Origin: Roseomonas aerilata DSM 19363
Lineage (GTDB): Bacteria; Pseudomonadota; Alphaproteobacteria; Acetobacterales; Acetobacteraceae
Reading direction: 5' to 3'
DNA length: 35,321 nt
Assembly (NCBI RefSeq): GCF_000711725.1
Contig: NZ_JONP01000035.1
Span: 1-35,321, forward strand
A program made the position numbers and the translations under genes. Each line of letters opens with the position of its first letter. The first letter of the stretch is position 1. Below, piece after piece: positions 24,501-31,665 of this stretch. The notes below the pieces were generated by a model. It saw nothing but the letters and a program-made list of their open reading frames with translations, did no database searches and had not been told where the DNA came from.

Positions 24501-24858
24501 CCGCCATGCCCCGCGAGACGAATTCTTCCTGCACGAAGTCCCGCGCCAGCGCGATTGCCTCGGCCTTCGACAGCTCGCGCGGCAGCGCCACCTCCACGTC
24601 GCGTGCGAGTTGGGCATCGCGTCGCCGCTCACCCGTCTCCACCTCGTTCCAGAGAACCTCGCGGTCATGCCAGCGCTCCGGCGCCCCCTCAGGCAGGAGG
24701 ACCTCCGAATGCACGACACCGCTCTTGGCCGTGAAGTCGTGCGTGTGGCCGAGGCGCTCATCATTCAGCCGCTCCGCCGCGCGGTAAGCTGCGGCAGCAA
24801 CCGCTGACCGTCCCGTGGCCCGCGAGATCACCTTGGCGGAAAAGTGGTAGATCGCCAC
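21577..24858 (-). CDS. traA: TraA: MobQ-type relaxase with helicase domain
   Basis: 1093 residues, typical of Ti-plasmid TraA. The N-terminal MobA/MobL relaxase starts MAIYHFSAKVISRATGRSAV. It has a candidate catalytic Tyr at 25 (AAYRAAERL) and the metal-binding HAHVMLTMR motif. The middle is a RecD/TraI-like helicase with Walker A VGYAGTGKSAML, a DEAGMV Walker B, and later motifs TFSLRDYDHLDHGYAATVHK and QGVTVDRAHVLA. The C-terminus is a long, charged, low-complexity region ending FSRGRGMRM. It nicks oriT, stays bound to the 5' end and unwinds the strand for transfer. It lies 5 bases downstream of the acetyltransferase gene on the same strand, with oriT beyond that. It appears intact. Confidence 0.93.
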   Translation of the reverse strand: MAIYHFSAKVISRATGRSAVAAAAYRAAERLNDERLGHTHDFTAKSGVVHSEVLLPEGAPERWHDREVLWNEVETGERRRDAQLARDVEVALPRELSKAEAIALARDFVQEEFVSRGMAADLNVHWGMGADGEAQPHAHVMLTMRWVEAGSGPAGEAGFGPKERDWNRTELLKGWRERWAELANERLHELGHDARIDHRSLAEQGIPLEPQHKVGRAGTRRAERGEAAERRAEHDGIARRNGERIAADPSVALDALTRQQSTFTRHDLARFVSRHTDGAEQFGQVMAKVEASPELVRVGEDGRGRERFSTQGMLVAEQRMEAAGAALAGTWAHRATPGAVDCAMRVAAKGGLWLGEEQQRAVEHITAGGDLGLVVGYAGTGKSAMLGVAREVWEARGYRVRGAALSGIAAEGLEAGSGIRSRTLASLEWSWKEGREADRLASRDVLVVDEAGMVGSRQMERVLSAAHEAGAKVVLVGDPEQLQAIEAGAAFRALAERHGAAEIAEVRRQREEWQREATRELATGRTAAALGRYEAAGMVVGHRSQDAARAALVAGWAVGRQENPQASQIMLAHTRADVAALNSLARDRLQEAGELGEERQVATERGERAMAAGERVMFLRNERALGAGPDGRGGMAVKNGTLGTVLAVEAGGERLTVALDGAGGQAGQGRTVTFSLRDYDHLDHGYAATVHKAQGVTVDRAHVLAGAGMDRHMAYVALTRHREGVQLHWSAEAMGSRDGLGHTLGRERAKDTTLDYAAPGRDRSEEKQARHVAAFAERRGLHPLAPASEIVVVRPEPERVAPLLLAHQDPWGRDSLGRGTTAGEVAAAVARDHGVQHEKHHLTVWLDVTYRDPAEARQRLHALEKTEGGPLGAERTLGDRGPELLGELRGKTGWFASAAAKAEREAAHRCSGSIGPGLVRLREKEGRAADRYVREVEAQKRCDAVEIPGLSPAAWAAVRAVEGAGTPEQREAARTDRYSTLAFERRSAVGEVWAQEVVAKPKVAAELRAFAEAAGRRLGEQGVRELRRSAGRAAGLGEEAVDRPRAGMAAAGRVLAAELDGRLGMETRERAQEQQREAQQERLGFSRGRGMRM

Positions 24859-24863
24859 CTCGC

Positions 24864-25319
24864 CTACCTCGCCATGGTCTTGCTCGCTGCCGCGCCTGCC
24901 TCCGGGCTGACGAACCGCTTGCGCATCCAGAATCGCTGATGGCCCGGTGGATGGTCCTCGATGATGCCGAACACCTCATAGCCGAGCTTCCGATAGAAGC
25001 CCGGCGCTTGGAAGCTGTAGGTATCCAGGTGAGAGCCAAGGCAGCCGCGCGTCTGTGCCTCAGTCTCGGCCGCTAGCAGCACGCGGGTGCCCAGCCCGCT
25101 GCCACGCAGCGTCTCCGGCAGCCAGAACAACTCAACAAACAGCCAAGCTCCCGACGTGCGCCCGGTCAGACCGCCCACCACCAAGCCCGCCTCATCTCGA
25201 ACGAGGACGGCCAGGGGCATACCGACTACGCCTGCTTCGGCTCGGATGAAGTCCAGCAGGCCGGACAAGATGACGTCGCGGTCTGCTTCCGTGGCTGCTG
25301 CCGTGACCTCAATCTGCAC
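24864..25319 (-). CDS. GNAT-family N-acetyltransferase
   Basis: 151 residues from a GTG at 25319. The frame is open further upstream to 25496, but that extension lies over the oriT sequence and shows no protein similarity. The family core starts at VQIEVTAAATEAD. The acetyl-CoA-binding motif is LPETLRGSGLGTRVLLAAE (R-x-x-G-x-G/A form). It is followed by the strand/helix end TYSFQAPGFYRKLGYEVFG typical of GNATs. The acceptor is unknown: a small molecule, an antibiotic-like compound or a protein. It forms a two-gene unit with traA, between oriT and the relaxase. Confidence 0.82.
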   Translation of the reverse strand: MQIEVTAAATEADRDVILSGLLDFIRAEAGVVGMPLAVLVRDEAGLVVGGLTGRTSGAWLFVELFWLPETLRGSGLGTRVLLAAETEAQTRGCLGSHLDTYSFQAPGFYRKLGYEVFGIIEDHPPGHQRFWMRKRFVSPEAGAAASKTMAR

Positions 25320-25399
25320 CGGTGCCGCTTGCTCCGCTTTAACCTCAAGGGAGGTTAGCGGCGCTGACCTTTGTGAGCCACCCCGGACGGCCTCCGTTC

Positions 25400-25445
25400 C
25401 GCGCACGTCACGCAGTGACGTATAAGCGCGCATTTCCCTCGCTTT
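25400..25445 (+). other. Candidate origin of transfer (oriT), Ti/RSF1010-like
   Basis: A perfect 7-bp inverted repeat ACGTCAC-GCA-GTGACGT (25405-25421) is followed directly by TATAAGCGCGCATTTCCC. The order hairpin, then TAAG(T/C)GCGC, is that of MobQ-type origins such as RSF1010 and Ti plasmids. In the complement, GCGCGCTTATACGTCACTG resembles the Ti core. It lies between the leftward traA unit and the rightward traCDG-like unit, as in Ti plasmids. The nick site is not proven; it is probably in TAAGCGCGC. Confidence 0.7.
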
Positions 25446-25559
25446 GCTCGCCCATGACGGCGGGCTCGGGGTCTGCTGCCTCTCCGTTCCTGCCATCCCT
25501 AGTGGAGGACACTAAGGAGCGTATAATGGTGCCGCCTGGAATATGCCGGAGTTGGCTCA

Positions 25560-26657
25560 GTGACGTTGTACTGGGTAGCAGACCAGAAGCTTGAACCGGT
25601 GCCGACTACCTCCTTCGTCAACGAGAGAATGCTCGAACGTCGGGACCTGCAACGTCTGCTGAAGTCCGACATCTCGCCCGTGGGCGACGACCTTATGGTT
25701 CTCGCCGAGGAGTTCGGCGACTGGGAGGACAGCACCCGCCGCATCGACTTGCTGTGCCTCGATCGGGAAGCGCGCCTGGTCGTTGTCGAGATCAAGCGCA
25801 CCGAAGACGGCGGCCACATGGACCTTCAAGCGGTCCGCTATGCCGCCATGGTGTCGAACATGACTCTCGATCAAGCCGTCGGGGCGCACGCCCGCTATCT
25901 CGGCGGCGATGATGGTCCGGTCAGGGCCGAGAAGAGCGTCCTCGAGTTTCTTGGGCTCTCTTCCATCGAGGAGGTCGAGCTAACAGACGAGGTTCGCATC
26001 GTCCTTGTTTCGGCAGACTTCTCGACCGAGGTGACGACCTCCGTACTGTGGCTGAACAAGCGCGGACTGGACGTCACCTGCATCCGCCTCAGGCCCTATC
26101 GCCTGGGCGAGCAAGTGCTGGTGGACGTGGCACAGATCGTCCCGCTGCCAGAGGCTGGGGACTACGAAGTTCGGGTGAGGGCAAAGGCCGAGGAAACCCG
26201 CAAGGTCCGGACGGTGCGTCAGGAGGTCCGCCGCCGCTTCTGGGCACAGCTTATCGAGCGCTCGCAAGCGAGGACGTCCCTATATGCCAGCCGCAGCACG
26301 ACGAGCGATTCATGGCTTGCGGCAGGACTGGGCCGTAGCGGCTTCAACTTGAACATCACGATGACTGCTGATGTCGGCCGAGTTGATTGTTACATTAACA
26401 TCGGTAGCGACCCCGTGCGCACCACCGCTGCCTTCAAGGCATTGCTGGTACAGCGCGAGGTCATCGAAGCCGCTTTCGGTGCAAGCCTCGACTGGGAGGA
26501 GATGCCGGGCCGCTTAGGCTGCCGGATCATCTACAATCTGGAGGGTGGTTGGCGCGTGCCGGAGGCGGAATGGCCGGCCATGCAGGATCGGCTCATCGAC
26601 GCGGCCATACGGCTTGAGAAGGCATTGAAGGCACCGGTTCAAGCTTTCCGGGGCTGA
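25560..26657 (+). CDS. PD-(D/E)XK nuclease-like protein with DUF4268 domain
   Basis: 365 residues from a GTG 5 bases after TTGG. The N-terminal half is a NucS/EndoMS-type nuclease core: Glu50/Glu51 in LAEEFGDW, Asp63 in RRIDLLCLD, Glu77-x-Lys79 in VVVEIKRTEDGGH, and Gln90/Tyr94. The C-terminal half (about 215-365) matches the DUF4268 type (RRRFWAQLIERSQ, then VDCYINIG, IEAAFGASLDWEEMPGRLGC). Such proteins are common in accessory and defence regions, but their targets are unknown. A perfect TATAAT lies at 25522-25527, without a good -35. The gene is placed between oriT and the traC-like gene, so it would be among the first or last cargo transferred. Confidence 0.8.
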   Translation: MTLYWVADQKLEPVPTTSFVNERMLERRDLQRLLKSDISPVGDDLMVLAEEFGDWEDSTRRIDLLCLDREARLVVVEIKRTEDGGHMDLQAVRYAAMVSNMTLDQAVGAHARYLGGDDGPVRAEKSVLEFLGLSSIEEVELTDEVRIVLVSADFSTEVTTSVLWLNKRGLDVTCIRLRPYRLGEQVLVDVAQIVPLPEAGDYEVRVRAKAEETRKVRTVRQEVRRRFWAQLIERSQARTSLYASRSTTSDSWLAAGLGRSGFNLNITMTADVGRVDCYINIGSDPVRTTAAFKALLVQREVIEAAFGASLDWEEMPGRLGCRIIYNLEGGWRVPEAEWPAMQDRLIDAAIRLEKALKAPVQAFRG

Positions 26658-26840
26658 CCTTACAAGGCGCGCCGCACGATGAGGTGTTAGGCATCAGCCG
26701 CAGCATCGTCACGCGGGCGGCTTGTTCCCGCTGCGGCGTATGCAGCGCATTTTCCCTGTGGCATCGCTCGTCGTGAACAGCCCGTGAACCCGAGAGGGCG
26801 GCCACTGCGGCTCGCTGGCCGATGGAGTGAGGATCCCACT

Positions 26841-27194
26841 ATGGCGCCACGCCGCCCGCGCGACATTGAGGCCGAACTCAAGGCCCTCCAGGACAAGGCC
26901 CGACAGCTCCGCACAAGGCAGAAGTCCCAGCTTGGCGAACTGCTCCTCTCCACCGGCGCCGCCGACGCCCTCGACCCCGACACCCTCGCCGGCCTCCTCC
27001 TCCGCGGCATTGAGCAGGCCAAGTCCGACCCCAAGGCCGTCGAGGGCTGGCGCAAGCGCGGCGAGGCCTTCTTTCGCCGCGAGCGTGAAGCCGCTGCCAG
27101 CGCCGACGGCGGCAGCAGCGCCAACGACCCGGCGCCCGCTTCCGAGCCTCAGGGCCGAGTTGCTCCGCCTCCGCCACGCCAGGCAGCGGAGTAG
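26841..27194 (+). CDS. traC: TraC-like conjugal transfer protein
   Basis: 117 residues. It begins MAPRRPRDIEAELKALQDKA, a basic start plus coiled coil, as in Ti-type TraC proteins that assist relaxosome assembly at oriT. A LLSTGAADALDPDTLAGLLL segment and an Ala/Pro-rich tail follow. It opens a rightward unit with the traD-like and traG genes. The symbol is by position and general resemblance. The 180 bases before it contain no gene. Confidence 0.6.
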   Translation: MAPRRPRDIEAELKALQDKARQLRTRQKSQLGELLLSTGAADALDPDTLAGLLLRGIEQAKSDPKAVEGWRKRGEAFFRREREAAASADGGSSANDPAPASEPQGRVAPPPPRQAAE

Positions 27195-27537
27195 CCAAGC
27201 CATCGCACGGGCCGAGGCTGTTCAGGCCCGCTCGGACACCCGCGACTGGGCCAGGGCACGCCGCGACCGCACCCGCCACCTCATCGAGCTCGGCGGCCTC
27301 GTCGCCAAGGCAGGATTGGTGGAGCTGGTGGACGACGACCGCGCCACCCTCCTCGGCGCCCTCCTCGAACTCGCCGCCCACCTGCAGGATGGTGACGACG
27401 AGGCGACGCCCGCCCAGCTCCGCGCCCGCTGGCGCCACGCCGGCCTCCGCGCCTTCCACCAGGAGCGCGAGGCCGAGGCAGAGGCCGCACGCCTGCCGCA
27501 GGTTGGAGGAACGGCAGTGGAGCGGGGCTCCGCGTGA
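27160..27537 (+). CDS. traD: TraD-like conjugal transfer protein
   Basis: About 125 residues from a TTG at 27160, overlapping the end of traC. Other starts are possible, since no ATG or GTG is better placed. The conserved part is RDRTRHLIELGGLVAKAGLV (about 46-65), as in short Ti-type TraD proteins. The C-terminal part (ATPAQLRARWRHAGLRAFHQ) is longer than in Ti TraD. The stop overlaps the traG start (GTGA), as expected in a traCDG operon. Function is an accessory relaxosome role by analogy. Confidence 0.6.
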   Translation: MLRLRHARQRSSQAIARAEAVQARSDTRDWARARRDRTRHLIELGGLVAKAGLVELVDDDRATLLGALLELAAHLQDGDDEATPAQLRARWRHAGLRAFHQEREAEAEAARLPQVGGTAVERGSA

Positions 27538-29254
27538 GCGCATTCCTCGCCACCTCCCGCCGCGCCCTCACCTTTGCCCTCTTCCTGCCGGCCGCCCTCC
27601 TCCTGGCCCTCTTCCGCACCGACAAGGGTGCCTTGATCGGCTTCCTCCTCGGCCTTCTCGGCGCGGCCGCCTGGCACCTCTTCCTCCCCGTCGTCATCGA
27701 CCACGGCGTCTTCCGCTGGGGCGCCAAGATCGGCATCGCACTCGGCGCCCTCAGCGGCCTCGTCTCCTCCCTGCGTGAGACCTTCCTCGCGCCCCCTCCC
27801 CTCACCTCTCACGGCTCCGCACGATGGGCCTCGCCCGGGGAGAGCGCCGCCCTGGCGCTCGCCCGCGGCGCCGGGCAACAGGGCCTCTCAGGCCTCCTCG
27901 TCGGCCGTGAGGCCGCCGGCAAGCGCCGCCTCCTCGCCTATGACGGCCCCGCCCACCTCATCACCATCGCCCCCACACGCTCCGGCAAGGGTGTCGGCAC
28001 CGTCCTCCCCAACCTGCTGCTGGCCCGCCGCTCCGTCCTCTGCATCGACCCCAAGGGCGAGAACGCCCGCATTGCATGCCGCGCCCGGCGGCGCTTCGGG
28101 CCCGTGCACGTGCTCGACCCCTTCGGCGTCTCCGGACAGCCCGCCTCTCGCTACGACCCGCTCGCCGTCCTCGACCCGGTCTCTCCCGACCTCGCCGAGG
28201 ACGTGGCGACGCTGGCTGACGCTCTCGTCTATGACCCGCCGGGCCAGGTCGGGGAGGCCCACTGGAACGAGGAAGCCAAGGCTCTCATCGCCGGCATCCT
28301 GCTGCACGTCGCTACCTCTGAGCCGCCCGAGCGCCGCCGCCTCGCCGCCCTGCGCGACGCCCTCACCCTACCCCCGGCCCGCTTCCAGGCCCTCCTCGCC
28401 GACATGGCCGCTTCCCCTGAAGCCGGCGGCCTGGTCGCCCGCGCCGCCAACCGCCAGCTCGGCAAGTCCGACCGCGAGGCCGCCGGCGTCCTCTCCTCCG
28501 CCCAGCGCCACACCCACTTCCTCGACGGGCCCCGCATCGCCGCCGCCATGGACGGCGCCGACTTCCGTTTCGAGGATCTCAGAAGGGGAGTCGGGAGCGT
28601 CTTCCTTGTGCTCCCGCCCGACCGCCTCGACACCTACAGCCGCTCCGCCTCCTCGTCGCCCAGGCCATCCAGCATCTCGCCCGCAGCGCCATGGGGTCAC
28701 CCGCACTGCAGGCGGGTCCCCTCCCCTCCGGCGCGGCTGGCACTGCCCCGAGCCTCGGCTCACGCCCGCCCGTGCTCTTCCTGCTCGACGAGTTCGCCGC
28801 CCTCGGCCGCCTCGACCCCGTCGAGCGCGCCATAGGCCTCATGGCAGGCCTCGGCATCCAGCTCTGGCCCATCCTGCAGGACCTGCACCAGCTCCGCGCC
28901 ACCTACGGCCAGCGCGCCGGTACCTTCCTCTCCAATGCTGGCCTCGTGCAGGTCGCCTCCCCTGCCGACCTCGAGACCGCCACTTGGCTCTCCCGCACCC
29001 TCGGCAGCGGAACAGTGGCCTACGAGACCGCCTCCGCCTCCAGCAGCCACCCGGCCTTCTTCTCCGGTGGCCATGCGAGCGAAAGCGAGGGCACCAGCAC
29101 CCACCTCGCCGCCCGCCCCCTCCTCACCCCCGACGAGGCCATGCGCCTGCGGCCTGACCGCCAGGTCCTCCTCCGGCCCGGGCACCGACCCGCCCTCGCC
29201 GCCAAGCTGCGCCACTACGAGGACAGGGAGTTCAGGGGGTTCTTCGATTCATAG
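27534..29254 (+). pseudogene. traG: TraG/VirD4 coupling protein, frameshifted
   Basis: The coupling ATPase docks the relaxosome to a secretion channel. The first frame (27534 to about 28643) has N-terminal membrane helices (ALTFALFLPAALLLALF; GFLLGLLGAAAWHLFLPVV) and Walker A APTRSGKGVGTVLPNLL. It reads LPPDRLDTYSR and then loses frame at about 28643. The second frame picks up LRLLVAQAIQHLARSAM, Walker B PVLFLLDEFAALGRLD and the C-terminus to 29254. The family reads YSRWLRLLV here, so four bases (TGGC or similar) are missing. If real, the product lacks Walker B and transfer is abolished unless a coupling protein is supplied in trans. Confidence 0.9.
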
Positions 29255-29328
29255 GACGATCCCCATGTCCCTGCAGGCATTGGCTGCGCATCGATGAGGC
29301 GTGGTAAGGTGCCTGTCCTGGAGGAACC

Positions 29329-29565
29329 ATGAGCAGGATCGCCCTCGACGCCCAAGCTGGGCAGGTCTCGGCCGAACTGGCCCGCCGCGGTATCGCGGCG
29401 AAGACCCGCGTGCACGTGCTGGTTGAGGTGGTGGAGGGCGAGGAGGACGCCCTGCCGATGGCCGCCCTGGCCGAGGCGGGCGGGGCCTTTGCATGGCTCG
29501 CTGAGGAACCGGACCTTTACGGCGACACGGATCTCGTTGAAGCGATGCCGCGGCCAGCCGGCTAG
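29329..29565 (+). CDS. Antitoxin of a MazF/PemK-type pair
   Basis: 78 residues behind a strong GGAGG. The N-terminal SRIALDAQAGQVSAELARRG looks like a short DNA-binding/dimerisation segment. The acidic C-terminal half (WLAEEPDLYGDTDLVEAMPR) is typical of an antitoxin tail that occupies the toxin's active site. Its TAG stop abuts the GTG start of the toxin. It should neutralise the toxin and repress the operon. Confidence 0.75.
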   Translation: MSRIALDAQAGQVSAELARRGIAAKTRVHVLVEVVEGEEDALPMAALAEAGGAFAWLAEEPDLYGDTDLVEAMPRPAG

Positions 29566-29892
29566 GTGTTCCTCTTCGGCAGCATCGTCCTCACGCGGTT
29601 TCCCTTCACCGACCTCTCGGGCGACAAGCGTCGGCCCGCTCTCGTCGTGTCGCGCGATAACGGGCGCCGGACAGATCTGGTGGTGTGTTTCATCACCTCC
29701 GTGCCCCGCTCTGGACCAGACATGGCTCCAATTGAGCCGACACTCGGCACGGGTCTAAAGGTTCCTTCCGTCGTGCGTTTCGACAAGCTCGCGACGCTGG
29801 ATCTCGGTGTCATCGCCGGCAAGCTTGGCGAAGCAACACCTGAATGGCTCGCTTCTCAGCGTAACACCTTTTTCGGAGTCTTCGGCTTTTAG
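29566..29892 (+). CDS. MazF/PemK-family endoribonuclease toxin
   Basis: 108 residues, GTG start immediately after the antitoxin stop. The family signature is GSIVLTRFPFTDLSGDKRRP followed by ALVVSRD. Later come VPSVVRFDKLATLD and a C-terminal GKLGEATPEW helix. MazF-type toxins cleave mRNA at short sequences when the labile antitoxin is lost, stabilising the plasmid. The Arg in KRRPALV and the Thr/Ser in VCFITS are in the expected catalytic positions. Appears intact. Confidence 0.85.
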   Translation: MFLFGSIVLTRFPFTDLSGDKRRPALVVSRDNGRRTDLVVCFITSVPRSGPDMAPIEPTLGTGLKVPSVVRFDKLATLDLGVIAGKLGEATPEWLASQRNTFFGVFGF

Positions 29893-30033
29893 AAGACCTG
29901 ATCGAAGCTGAACCGCACCCAATTGCAATCGAGAAAGGGAAAAATTTCGCAGTTCCGCTGTTGCTAAAATGGCAAGAAATACATAATGCGAGCGGAGGCA
30001 AATTGAGCCCCACCACTTCATAGGTAATGCAGA

Positions 30034-30378
30034 ATGGCTAAAAGCAGCATCAACCTCGACAATCTGAGCGTCCCCGAGCTGAACCAGCTGATCGAGGACG
30101 CCAAGACGGCGCTCGACGGCAAGAAGCAGGGCGCCAAGGCTCAGCTGATCGAGGAGATGCGCGAGAAGGCCGCCCAGCTCGGCCTGGAGCTGGGTGATCT
30201 CCTGGACAAACCCGGTCCGCGCACGAACGTCCGCAAGCCCCGCAGCGACGTTGGTAAGGCTGTAGCCGCCAAGTACCGCAGCCCCGAGGGCGAGACCTGG
30301 ACCGGCCGCGGCCGCATGCCGCGTTGGCTGACCGAGGCCATCCACCACGGCAGGGCCAAGGAAGACTTCGCGGTCTGA
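30034..30378 (+). CDS. H-NS-family nucleoid protein (HvrA-like)
   Basis: 114 residues. The N-terminal half is an oligomerisation coiled coil (NLSVPELNQLIEDAKTALDG). A basic linker follows (PRTNVRKPRSDVGKAV). The C-terminal DNA-binding motif is AAKYRSPEGETWTGRGRMPR, the alphaproteobacterial H-NS form. It should bind AT-rich DNA and silence it. Plasmid-borne copies often lower the host cost of the plasmid, so the AT-rich island at 2.25-8.5 kb is an obvious target. The 140 bases upstream contain its promoter region and no gene. Confidence 0.9.
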   Translation: MAKSSINLDNLSVPELNQLIEDAKTALDGKKQGAKAQLIEEMREKAAQLGLELGDLLDKPGPRTNVRKPRSDVGKAVAAKYRSPEGETWTGRGRMPRWLTEAIHHGRAKEDFAV

Positions 30379-30475
30379 GGCAACCGGTACGCCCGCTGCG
30401 GCGCACCCCCTCCCCTTCCGGAAGGCAACCGCTGCCGCGGTGTCGAGGAGCCGGCCTAGCAGCCCGCGCAAGGCG

Positions 30476-30757
30476 TTAGTTCAGTCGATAGCACTGCGAC
30501 GTCGTCTCGGCCGTGCCGCGCATGCCGCCAGCGGGGCGCACCTCGCAGGCCACGTACTTGCCGCTCCGCTCCAGCGTGAAGCTCGGGCCCGTGGCCGAGA
30601 TGATGCGGTGTCCACCGTTCAGCAGCGCGCTCATCGGCTGGTCCACCGCCTCCCAGGTCGTGACCGGGCGCGGCGGCGCGGCCGGGGCCGGCGTCTGCGC
30701 CTTAAGGGCCGCGGTTGTGACGGAGAGCAGAAAGGTGGATAGAAGGAGGTGCTTCAT
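30476..30757 (-). CDS. Small exported hypothetical protein
   Basis: 93 residues with a clear signal peptide (MKHLLLSTFLLSVTTAALKA, cleavage about 20-21). The mature part is Pro-rich and then compact, with SGKYVACEVRPAGG and a C-terminal TSQCYRLN. Its two cysteines probably form a disulfide in the periplasm. I do not know a function. Confidence 0.65.
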   Translation of the reverse strand: MKHLLLSTFLLSVTTAALKAQTPAPAAPPRPVTTWEAVDQPMSALLNGGHRIISATGPSFTLERSGKYVACEVRPAGGMRGTAETTSQCYRLN

Positions 30758-31440
30758 GCCCGCTGTCCTAGACGAAGCGGGTCGGCTAGGGCACCGGCCG
30801 GATCCTCACGATGCCTTAGTAATTCGAGGATCGTAGGCCCAAAGACGCAGCTTGCGTGCCCTGATACCCGCGCTGGCTGGGTGCAGCGGCGACAACCTGA
30901 CATACGCATGCCCCTGCTTGTTATAATGTCAGACAGTTATGATGTTCGTAGTATCATATGCTAACATGTTCACACTCGAACTTGCCTTCTTGTTGAATGT
31001 TGCTAGAGGCGAGAAACGGCCTTCTTGCCCCAAGCAAGATTTCTCATCCGAAAAGCGTAGCGGAATGCGAAGGTGGCGAAGCCGGAACCGGACTCATGAA
31101 CAGGCACGAAGCACCAAGCATGGCGAGGATCTACCTTTTGCGGAGCAAGAATGTTCACATGATATCATGCTATCATGATATCATGATAGCATGTGAAGGA
31201 GTGAGAGAGATAATTGCCGATAGCACAGGGTCTTCCCGACTCACGCAGTTCTCGGTCGGATAGGGACAGCAGGCGAACTCGCGCGCTCTCAATGCGGCTT
31301 TTTACCAGTGCTTCCTGGTACGCCATGAGTCGGTCAGCTCTTTTTCCACAGCCTCCGTCATTCAAGTAGATTCTTAGATTCAAGAATTCGAAGATTCATC
31401 CGCTAATCCGCTTGCGAGAACAAGGGCTTGCCGAGCCAAC
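30758..31440. other. Non-coding region left of the origin; partition-site candidates
   Basis: About 680 bases without a supported gene. It holds CATGTTCACA at 30965-30974 and ATGTTCACAT at 31151-31160. Both match, in inverse, the repeats in front of parA. A perfect palindrome follows at 31166-31193. A good -10 box (TATAAT, around 30921-30926) could start a transcript rightward. The last 100 bases before the iterons are AT-rich with TTC/GAA repeats. This is the likely centromere (parS/parC) and the AT-rich unwinding part of oriV. Confidence 0.5.
31166..31193. repeat. 28-bp perfect palindrome
   Basis: The two 14-base halves are exactly complementary, built on CATGCTATCATGAT. The inner words ATCATGAT and GATATC repeat. 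It lies 6 bases right of an ATGTTCACAT motif. Candidate binding site for the partition RHH protein or for a dimeric replication factor. Confidence 0.6.
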
Positions 31441-31626
31441 TATGAGGTTATCGGGGCCTCCTATGAGGAATCCGGGCAGGGGAGACGGTTCCTGTGAGGA
31501 AACCGGGGAAAGGTATGAGCGATCCGGGGCGTTACTGTGAGGTCTTCGGGCAAGGCAGCGCGAATTATCCACAAGACCATTGTCAAGAATGAGAAGTTCG
31601 GGGTGGCAAGTATGAGATTTTCGGGG
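31441..31626 (+). other. Iteron array: origin of replication (oriV)
   Basis: Seven 16-bp direct repeats of the form TRTGAGGNNNTCCGGGG (with variants) start at 31441, 31462, 31493, 31514, 31536, 31588 and 31611. Spacings are about 21-23 bp, with steps of 31 and 52, i.e. mostly two helical turns. TTATCCACA at 31565-31573 lies between the fifth and sixth iterons and is a good DnaA box. The array ends 40 bp before the repA start. This is the standard layout of an iteron-controlled Rep_3 origin. Confidence 0.85.
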
Positions 31627-31643
31627 AGTTGTTCTCATACTTG
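31607..31643. promoter_or_regulatory. Inverted iteron half-sites: repA operator
   Basis: CAAGTATGAGA (31607-31617) and its exact complement (31633-31643) are separated by 15 bases. The left arm overlaps the last iteron. In Rep_3 plasmids, Rep dimers bind inverted half-iterons to repress repA, whereas monomers bind the iterons. Its place 22 bp upstream of the repA start fits that role. Confidence 0.7.
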
Positions 31644-31665
31644 GCAACGGTTGGTATCATCGGGC

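Noticed and set aside
22513-24807. 764-codon plus-strand open frame opposite traA
   Set aside because: It is a His/Arg/Pro-rich antisense shadow of a clear TraA relaxase; high GC produces such frames.
25320-25496. N-terminal extension of the acetyltransferase
   Set aside because: This frame runs over the oriT hairpin and shows no GNAT similarity; the family core starts at the GTG at 25319.
27775-29157. 460-codon frame overlapping traG
   Set aside because: It is Pro/Ser/Arg-rich low-complexity translation of the wrong frame of the coupling protein.
31441-31626. CRISPR array
   Set aside because: The 16-bp repeats are degenerate, spacings are 5-36 bases and no cas genes exist; they are iterons before a Rep_3 gene.
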